Shown here one piece after another: positions 56,800-64,000 of a stretch of DNA of 64,000 nt (positions are counted from its first letter, which is position 1; each line of letters starts with the position of its first letter). The stretch is from Okapia johnstoni (Eukaryota; Chordata; Mammalia; Artiodactyla; Giraffidae): contig CM044317.1 in assembly GCA_024291935.2 (NCBI GenBank), forward strand, positions 18,312,230 through 18,376,229, read 5' to 3'. The position numbers and the translations under genes were made by a program. Below the pieces are notes generated by a model that saw only the letters and a list, made by a program, of their open reading frames with translations, had not been told where the DNA came from and made no database searches.

Positions 56800-57220
56800 T
56801 ATCGAGGTTTACCACATGCTTGTGAGCTTTAAAAATGTATTTAGGTAGTAAGATGACTTTTCTCCTCTAATCTGTTGATAGGGTAAATTTTGTTGATTGC
56901 TTTTTCTTACTTCTTAGTCACTCCTGTTTTCCAAGAAAGGATAAAAAGTGCATGTTTGTGAGCATATCTTTCATATAACCTATTGAATTTGGTCTGCAAA
57001 TGTTTTATTTGGCTACTAATGTATATTTTGTAAGTAAAATTGGCCAATGTGTTTATTTTCTTATATTCTGACAGTTTTGATATCTGGACTTGTTGGCCTA
57101 ATAAAACAAGGTGAATGATTTTTATTATTTTTTTTAATTTCTCTAGAACAGCTGGTATAAGATTGGGATTGTCTGTCTCTTGAAAGCTTGTCCATTATGT
57201 TTTTCCAAGTCCCTCTTTTT
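56800..57220 (-). mobile_element. Old L1 ORF2 fragment
   Basis: The complement reads as diverged L1 ORF2: 'ctctaatctgttgatagggt', 'cctattgaatttggtctgca', 'ttgatatctggacttgttgg', 'tagaacagctggtataagat'. Heavy decay. Confidence 0.6.
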
Positions 57221-57709
57221 TTCTATGGAGCTCAAGTAGCTACTTTTATTAAAAAAAAAAAACCTATTTCTGTAACTTTAAATATTTTGAGGAGAGAGGA
57301 TGTTGTGTCACTGTGTGTTTAATCAGCCATACTTAAATGACTCTTTAAAGAAGATCTACAATTAAAAATGTAAAAGGAAAAGCAGTAGTTTGAGAGGAAA
57401 AACTAGTAAATGAGAAAATATCTAGAATAGAGGAAACTTCGATATGTTTGGGGGAAGATAGAGAAACCAGAAAGAACAATTCACGAAAGAAAAGAGAGAA
57501 TATTAGAAGAAACTAAAGAGGTTTGATATCCTAAGACTAAGGGGGAATTTCATTGAACATGAAAGATGAGGACATGAATTTGTGACACTGGTCAGACACT
57601 TTGGCATTGTTTCAGTAAGGTTAAGTTATGGTAAGATCATCACCCATTTAGAGGGAGAACTTTATGTTTGTATTAGGGTTTTGTTTTTGTTTGTTTTTTT
57701 CCCACTCTG
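57221..57709. other. No gene or recognised repeat
   Basis: Poly-A at 57251-57262. A purine-rich patch at 57365-57515. Confidence 0.5.
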
Positions 57710-58441
57710 ATCAATTCTTCTGACACCAGAAAAGTGACTTAAAATTCAATTCAATTCTGACATTTCTACCTGGAGTTAGTGTCAGATCCCACAAGTTAAG
57801 GGCTCAGTCCTGCAAGACTGCCTCTGCCTCCCCACTCCCTTCAGATGCCAATCACAAGCCCAGGCTGTCACCTGTATTCTTAAGTGACTGGATATGAATT
57901 GGAGGTTCCCACACTCCTCCTTGGTTCAATAATTTGCTAGAATGACTCACAGAACTCAGGAAAACAGTTTATTTACCAGACTTATTTACCAGTTTATTAT
58001 AGAAGGATACAATTTAGGAACAACTAGATAGAAGAGATGCATAGGGCAAGGAATGGGGAAGGGGTGCAGATCTTCCAAAGAGCACCATCCTCCCAGCATC
58101 TCTGTGTGTTCACCAGTGGAAAAGTTCTCTAAACCCATTAGTTAGGATTTTTACAGAGTCTTGATTACATAGACATATTTGATTAAATCATTGGCTATTG
58201 GTGACTGAATTCAGTGTCCAGCCTCTCTCTCTCCCAGGAGGTCAGTAGGTGGACTTGGAAGTTTCAACTTTCTAATCACTTGGTTGCTTCCCCTGGCAAC
58301 CATCTCTCCACCCCTAAGAGCTATCCAGGGGCCCCCAGCCCCAGCACATTAACATACAAAAAGACACACCGTTTCAGAGATTCCTAGCTTTTTTTGGAGC
58401 TGTGTGCCAGGAAACAGAAAGGGGAGGGCAAAGACCAAATG
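57710..58441 (-). mobile_element. MLT2-type (ERVL) LTR
   Basis: Complement of an ERVL LTR: 'ctcagtcctgcaagactgcc', 'aataatttgctagaatgact', 'cacagaactcaggaaaacag', 'gatagaagagatgcataggg', 'ttggaagtttcaactttcta', 'gagctgtgtgccaggaaaca'. Old solo LTR with no retroviral gene sequence beside it. Subfamily uncertain. Confidence 0.72.
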
Positions 58442-58870
58442 CAAGAATACCTGTTTTCTTGTGTTTTGCTTTGTCACACTTCACAGATACTGTGTTTTTT
58501 AAAAAGTTGATGGTTTGTGGTAACCCTGCATCAAGCAAATATATGTGCCATTTTTCCAACAGCACTTACTCTGTTCATTTCTCAGTGTCACATTTTGGTA
58601 ATTTTTGCAATATTTCAAACTTTTTCATTATTATTATATGCTCTCAGCTATAGGTAAATTTTTAGCACTGAAGTATTTTTAAATTAAGGTATACATATGT
58701 TTTTAAGGCATTGTGCTATTGCACACTTAATAGACTATAGGGCAAAGACATAACTTTTCTATGCATTAGGAAAGCAAAAAACATTCATGTGACTTGCTTT
58801 ATTGTGATGCTTACTTTATTGTTGTGGTCTGGAACAAAACCTGCAATATCTCCAAGGGATACCTGTGTAT
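58442..58870 (+). mobile_element. Tigger1-type DNA transposon, internally deleted
   Basis: Both ends are present: left 'cacttcacagatactgtgtt', 'ccatttttccaacagcactt', 'tttggtaatttttgcaatat'; right 'taatagactatagggcaaag', 'ctttattgtgatgcttactt', 'cctgcaatatctccaaggga'. The terminal inverted repeats still pair loosely. The transposase gene is absent (a jump near 58650), so this is a non-autonomous copy. Confidence 0.9.
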
Positions 58871-59189
58871 ATTTCTTATGTCACAGTGTCAGTTTGCACA
58901 CAGATAACCAGCTCTCAGGGATGAACTCTACCAAATCAACTCACAACAAATTGGTGCCTAATCCAGATGCCAGTGTTTTATAATGGAATGTATACAGGTC
59001 ACAAGGACTGGATGGTGGGATATTCAGTATATTTTCTCTAGATAAGAAGGTTACCTAGAAGTCAAATTAGAAATAGTATGTTGGTTGATGATCACAGAAT
59101 CAGAATAAAAAAAGTTAATTGGATGATTTTCATGGCTACTTGAGCTATGGTAACCCAAAGAAGAATGTAGGAATCTATACATCAAGAGA
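58871..59189. other. No gene or recognised repeat
   Basis: Short single-copy-looking stretch. Confidence 0.5.
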
Positions 59190-59580
59190 ACAGGCTCATG
59201 GAAAGAACCTAAATGTCCATTGATGGATGAACAAATAAAAAAGTTGTGGTTTATCTATACAATAGAATACTATTCAGCCATACAAAAGAATGGATTCTTG
59301 TCACTTGCGACAATATAAAGGATATTGAGGGCATTATGCTAAGTGAAATAACTCAGACAGAGGAAAATAAACACCGTATGATCTCACTTATATGTGGACT
59401 ATAAAAGACAAATAAAACAAAGGAAAACCAAACTCACAGATACAGAGAACAGATTGGTAGTTGCCAGAGGTTATAGGGTGGGCAAAATGAGTTAAGAAGG
59501 AGAAAGGTATGAACTTCCAGTTATAAAATAATTAAGTCATTGGTATGTAATTTAAAAAGAAAAAAAAGGAGAGAAAGAGA
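59190..59580 (+). mobile_element. Old L1 3' end
   Basis: 'aacctaaatgtccattgatg', 'gaatactattcagccataca', 'gctaagtgaaataactcaga', 'gtatgatctcacttatatgt', 'gttgccagaggttatagggt', then an A-rich tail. An older, non-ruminant-specific L1 type. Confidence 0.88.
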
Positions 59581-59769
59581 ACTATCTCATTTAGACCTAT
59601 CCATGGGGACAGCTTTACAGTGTAGGTCATAGCTGTCCTCAGACATCATTTTTTATGTTTCATGCTAATTCTTATTTGCACATTAAAACAATAAATGACA
59701 AAGAATTTCGACCTCATTTAGTACTATTTCTCCAGCTATAATTGTCGCCTCCATAATACTTTATTGATA

Positions 59770-59965
59770 CATTCTGTGTACAGGCTAGGTATTAACTCAC
59801 TCACCTAATCTTTTTAATTTGTGAAGTAAGTACCACTAACCTTATTTTACATATGAGAAAACTGAGGCATAGAAAAGTTAGATAGGTTGAACAAAATTAC
59901 AGAAGTAGATTAGCTTGAATTTAAACTATCTGTCTGACTCCAAATCTCATGTCTTTATGATTCAG
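59770..59965 (+). mobile_element. MIR SINE
   Basis: 'ttgtgaagtaagtaccacta', 'acatatgagaaaactgaggc', 'ctgtctgactccaaatctca' match the MIR core well. Confidence 0.85.
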
Positions 59966-60297
59966 TTGAATATCTACAAGCTTAGATAAGCTAATGATTT
60001 TCTGAGGACACTGAGGTTACTGAGCCTGGATGTTCCTGAAACACTTTAGCCATTCATTATTAAGGGACATTTCTTGTCCAGATGGCTAATCTCATTAATT
60101 ACACTTCTCCCAATTTCATTCTCAGCATGCAAACTTGAAGTTATGAAGAGTATCTTGCTGACACCCTCATCTACCTTACTAGAATGTGTCTGTAAGCAAA
60201 AGAGGCTCTTCTGCAACAGGAGTCAGGAGGATATGGAAGCCAATGGGTGTAATACTGAGAAATTGGGAGGGGACAAGAGGGAAGGCAAAGAAGTTTA
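59966..60297. other. No gene or recognised repeat
   Basis: Single-copy-looking. Confidence 0.5.
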
Positions 60298-60305
60298 TGT
60301 GTATT

Positions 60306-61500
60306 CAGTTCAGTTCAGTCGCTCAATCATGTCCAACTCTTTGCGACCCCATGAACACCAGCATGCCAGGCCTCCCTGTCCATCACCAACTCCCAGAGTC
60401 CACCCAAACCCATGTCCATTGAGTCGGTGATGCCATCCAACCATCTCATCCTCTGTCATCCCCTTCTCCTCCTGCCTTCAATCTTTCCCAGCATCAGGGG
60501 CTTTTCCAATGAGTCAGCTCTTCGCATCAGGTGGCCAAAGGATTGGAGTTTCACCTTCAACATCAGTTCTTCCGATGAACACTCAGGACTGATCTCCTTT
60601 AGGATGGACTGGTTGGATCTCCTTGCAGTCAAAGGGACTCTCAAGAGTCTTCTCCAACACCACAGTTCAAAAGCATCAATTCTTCGGTGCTCAGCTTTCT
60701 TTATAGTCCAACTCTCACATCCATACATGAACACTGGAAAGACCATAGCCTTGACTAGACGGACCTTTGTTGACAAAGTAATGTCTCTGCTTTTTAATAT
60801 GCTGTCTAGGTTGGTCATTACTTTCCTTCCAAAGAGTAAGCGTCTTTTAATTTCATGGCTGCAATCACCATCAGCAGTGATTTTGGAGCCCAAAACAAAT
60901 AAAGTCAGCCACTGTTTCCATTGTTTCCCCATCTATCTGCCATCAAGTGATGGGACCAGATGCCATGATCTTAGTTTTCTGAATGTTGAGCTGTAAGCCA
61001 ACTTTTTCACTCTCCTCTTTCACTTTCATCAAGAGGCTGTTTAATTCTTCTTCACTTTCTGCAGTAAGGGTGGTGTCATCCGCATATCTGAGGTTATTGA
61101 TATTTCTCCCGGCAATCTTGATTCCAGCTTGTGTTTCCTCCAGCCCAGCATTTCTCAAGATGTACTCTGCATATAAGTTAAATAAGCAGGGTGACAATAT
61201 ACAGCCTTGACGTACTCCTTTTCCTGTTTGGAACCAGTCTGTTGTTCCATGTCCAGTTCTAACTGTTGCTTCCTGACCTGCATACAGGTTTCTCAAGAGG
61301 CAGGTCAGGTGGTCTGGTATTCCCATCTCTTTCAGAATTTTCCACAGTTTATCGTGATCCACACAGTCAAAGGCTTTGGCATAGTCAATAAAGCAGAAAT
61401 AGATGTTTTTCTGGAACTCTCTTGCTTTTTCAGTGATCCAGTGGATGTTGGCAATTTGATCTCTGGTTCCTCTGCCTTTTCTAAAACCAGCTTGAACGTC
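60306..61500 (-). mobile_element. BovB LINE, 1.2-kb 3' part
   Basis: Antisense BovB, colinear from the 3' terminus ('cagttcagttcagtcgctca') to 'aaaaccagcttgaacgtc'. It is 5'-truncated just upstream of the reverse transcriptase core. Candidate 8-bp target duplication 'tgtgtatt' at 60298-60305 and 61501-61508. The longest uninverted BovB in the window. Confidence 0.95.
60456..61500 (-). pseudogene. BovB ORF2 reverse transcriptase remnant
   Basis: The minus strand keeps about 185 BovB codons with the reverse transcriptase blocks DYAKAFDCVDH and YADD intact and no stop between them. A TGA at 60943-60945 ends this frame by changing a codon just after the MASGPIT stretch. A one-base shift near 60895-60930 moves the rest, including YGCESW and [15 protein letters not shown], to another frame that stays open to about 60456. 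The endonuclease is absent. The open frame extends upstream beyond the element to 61545 by chance readthrough into a mariner end, so the first 15 or so residues are not BovB. Dead copy, less damaged than the one at 1-2709. Confidence 0.9.
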
Positions 61501-61504
61501 TGTG

Positions 61505-61546
61505 TATTGGGTCTGGCCAAAAAATTCATCCAGGTTTTTCCTCATC
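61505..61546 (+). mobile_element. Mariner-type terminal repeat, solo fragment
   Basis: 'attgggtctggccaaaaaat' followed by 'tcatccaggtttttcc' resembles the terminal inverted repeat of the ruminant mariner family and is preceded by the expected TA. Only one end is present, next to the BovB 5' boundary. Confidence 0.65.
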
Positions 61547-61739
61547 CTTTTGCTCTGATGGTGACAAGTCCATTTTTAAAGTCAGTGCCTTTAGTGGTGT
61601 TGATGAAAATTAGACAAGCCAATATTGGGGAAGGAATAGGAGATGAAAATAAATTTGTAGGGATCCAAGAAGCAGAGACACAAAACTTACTTTAGTAACC
61701 ACAGATGATGAGTAAGTTGAGAGAGTAACTAGAATTTTT
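61547..61739. other. No gene or recognised repeat
   Basis: Short single-copy-looking stretch. Confidence 0.5.
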
Positions 61740-62040
61740 ATAGGTAGAAGTATCCAAATGTGAAATGGATATTTGTCCTTGGGTTCAAAACGGAGATCTA
61801 GACTGAGGTTACCAGTGTGAGAGTCATCAGATTAACCAATGCTTGATACTTGAGGGAAATGTAATGATGAGATGGCTCAGTCAGAGTATGTAGAAGACCA
61901 GGAACGCAACAGGACAGAGTGGAATCCTGGAGATGAGTTAAGAGTTGAGCAGGAAGAGAGTAGCCCAAAACGGAGACCAAGATGGAGCAATGAGAAAGAA
62001 GGAGGACACCCACAAATTTAAAGATTAGAAATCAATGTTT
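61740..62040 (-). mobile_element. Possible L2 LINE fragment
   Basis: 'agtgtgagagtcatcagatt', 'gatgagatggctcagtcaga', 'aggacagagtggaatcctgg' loosely follow complementary L2 coding sequence. Confidence 0.5.
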
Positions 62041-62989
62041 AAGGAAATGTGCATGGTCTATGTATATCTGATTCATTATAGGCATTTTTTCAACAGTATA
62101 CACACCAATAAATTCTGGATGAAATAAATTGATCAGTGGTTATATTTTCTAATGAATCCTTTAGGATGCTTGCGAAGCAGTTTGGTAACATGTAAAGAAC
62201 CCCAGTTTTTACAATTAAGAGCTCTATGCTTATTCTTAGTTATCAATATACTGTGTTTGTGACCTACTTTCTCTGAGCATCAGTGCTTGTGAAAGTTTTT
62301 TATACACAGAAAAGCACTATATCAAAAAGTATTATTGTTTTTTAAAAAGTTGTTTGACATAAGAAGGTTAACTATTGATATTTAAACTTCCTTATTTAAA
62401 AATTTATAACTGTGACAGAGCAAGAGTTTTTAAATTGTGATTTCATAGGCTTATGTGTAGTATAACTAAGATGATAGTGGAGATAATTGGTCTTAAACTA
62501 GGTTTCACTTCTATAAAAGCTCTATTCTTAAATAAATTGTGTTTGAGAGTATTTTATTCACTGTTATCAGTGATATTTGTTTATGAATTTCTGTCTATTT
62601 TTGTTCTATGTTTTCAAGCAATATTGTGTGGTACATCAGGATCATCTTCACAAGGAACTGTCCCTGTATTATTAAAAGTATTGATTTTCTTTAACCTAAA
62701 TTTTGCCTAAAATCCTGTTGCTTGATATTGCCACCATAGGTTTTATTCCTTTGGTAGTGTCTTGGTTTATCTTTTTCCCCGTTTATTAAGTGTAATTCTT
62801 CTATATTTGAGTATGAAGTATGTTTTGTGTAAGTGGCAAATACATTTTATTTTTAATCCTATCCTAGAATGTCCGGTTTCTTAAGTTTGAGATTAATATT
62901 TTCTATTTCTTGTAATCACTGATTTGGATTCATTATGACCCTCTGAGTTTATCTCTTCCATTTATCATGTTTTATTTTGTGTTTAGCTT
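62041..62989. other. AT-rich, no recognised gene
   Basis: AT-rich. May be further decayed L1, but I cannot anchor it. Confidence 0.4.
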
Positions 62990-63650
62990 CTCTATTTTTG
63001 TTTGAAAACTTCTTCTGAATAATTACTTAGCTTGCATAAAATTATAGACTGACTTTTTTCATTGTCTTCTGGCTTATATTTTTGCTGATGTGAATCTACA
63101 GTCCTTTTAATTGTTATTCTTTTATAGGTAATCTCTGTTTCTCCAAGTTGCTTTTAAGATTTTTCTCTTTGATATTGTATTCTGAAGTTTCATTCTGATG
63201 TGACTTGGTGCAAAAATTTTTTTTTATTCCTGCACAGAATTAACTTTATTTGCTTAAATTGTGGACTGATTTTCTGTTCCGGAAAATTCTCCACTATTGT
63301 CTTTAAATTTCTGTGTTGCCACCATTCTCTCTTAATCTTTCTGAAACTCCTATTGGAAGTATGTTGGATTTTCTCAATAATTCTCTTTATGTTTTAACTT
63401 TGTATTCATATTTTCTATTTTTTTATGGCTCTGGGTAATTTTTCCGAACTATTTTCCAGTTCATTTGTCTTCCTTTTGACTGTGTTTATGTACTGTTTTA
63501 CTCATTCCTTGAATTTTAGATTTTATTGACGGTGTCTTTTTTAATTTCTAGAAAGATATTTGATTATTTTACTAATCTGGCTTTTAAAATAGGGTCGTTA
63601 ATTTTCTTAGTGCTTTATTTCATATTCTTGTTTCTTTTTAACTATTTAAC
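62990..63650 (-). mobile_element. Probable old L1
   Basis: 'cattgtcttctggcttatat', 'ttgcttttaagatttttctc', 'tctgatgtgacttggtgcaa', 'tctttctgaaactcctattg', 'ttccagttcatttgtcttcc' occur in the order of an old antisense L1M segment, with heavy divergence. Confidence 0.55.
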
Positions 63651-64000
63651 TTATTTTAGAGCTTCTTATAGTATTTTAAGATTTTAAATAGCATACTGAT
63701 TATCCTCTTATATTTGCTGACTTTCTCATAGCGAGTCATTTCCTCTTATGGTTTATAATTCCTTAGGGTTAGTTCATACTCACACTTATTTATCTAGGAA
63801 AGTCACATGTGATCTGGATTTTACTTGTATCTTTTTGTTGTTTGTCCATTTACTTCTGTGAGAAACATTAGTTTCTGTGTGCTTTTCTTTTTAAAATTGA
63901 TCTCCCAGCTTGAATGTCTTGTGCCAGTTGTGTAGTGCGCATTTAAGTCTCATGCCTAATTATGTATACAATTTTAATTTCTCTTGGGAAATTTAACTTT
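63651..64000. other. AT-rich, nothing recognised
   Basis: May continue the old L1. No gene. Confidence 0.4.

Noticed and set aside
1..64000. A previously undescribed multi-gene system
   Set aside because: No gene cluster, operon-like array or novel coding family is visible. All coding signals trace to BovB or L1 remnants.

Overview
The window is ruminant (bovid-type) nuclear DNA. It is packed with interspersed repeats found together only in ruminant genomes: BovB LINEs (RTE clade), tRNA-headed Bov-tA SINEs, a dimeric Bov-A2 SINE, a CHR-type cetartiodactyl SINE and ruminant L1 3' ends. These lie over an older mammalian layer of MIR, L2, L1M, MLT1 and MLT2 LTRs, Tigger1 and a mariner-end scrap. 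I cannot separate cattle, sheep, goat or other bovids from this sequence. I found no host protein-coding gene, no functional RNA gene and no CpG-island promoter. The only coding signal is decayed BovB reverse transcriptase. The window reads as intergenic DNA or part of a large intron.

Layout. 1-3.2 kb: a long BovB copy with its 5' part inverted and a 67-bp foldback inside the reverse transcriptase region, followed by an L1 3' end with clear target-site duplications. 3.2-12.1 kb: mostly single-copy AT-rich DNA with MIRs, Bov-tA SINEs, a nested L1 cluster at 7.3-8.1 kb and an old antisense L1 at 9.8-10.6 kb. 12.1-12.9 kb: a second 5'-inverted L1 carrying a SINE. 13-27 kb: sparse Bov-tA, Bov-A, MIR, L2, an antisense MLT1 LTR (26.0-26.4 kb) and BovB 3' ends. 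27.2-29.9 kb: three L1 3' segments, one 5'-inverted and carrying two SINEs. 30-40 kb: single-copy DNA with Bov-tA, MIR and two same-strand BovB 3' ends (35.6 and 36.6 kb). 40.3-42.4 kb: a long antisense L2 with three later insertions. 43-50 kb: BovB fragments, L2, MIR and a three-part rearranged BovB at 49.06-49.95 kb with perfect target-site duplications. 50.2-52.5 kb: one of the two longest gaps in the repeat map. 52.5-58.9 kb: CHR SINE, Bov-tA SINEs, antisense L1, MLT2 LTR and Tigger1. 59-64 kb: L1 3' end, MIR, a 1.2-kb antisense BovB, L2 and AT-rich DNA with probable old L1.

The elements do not work together as a system. The structure records retrotransposition errors. Five separate LINE insertions (two BovB, three L1) show internal inversions of the kind explained by twin priming or template switching, and several SINEs can be dated relative to their hosts because they interrupt them. 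I found no evidence of a previously undescribed biological system. The unusual items are the BovB foldback, the sense-inverted-sense BovB and a 35-bp duplication flanking a Bov-tA SINE. Family names rest on recalled consensus sequences, so boundaries are approximate (about 5-20 bp) except where target-site duplications fix them.
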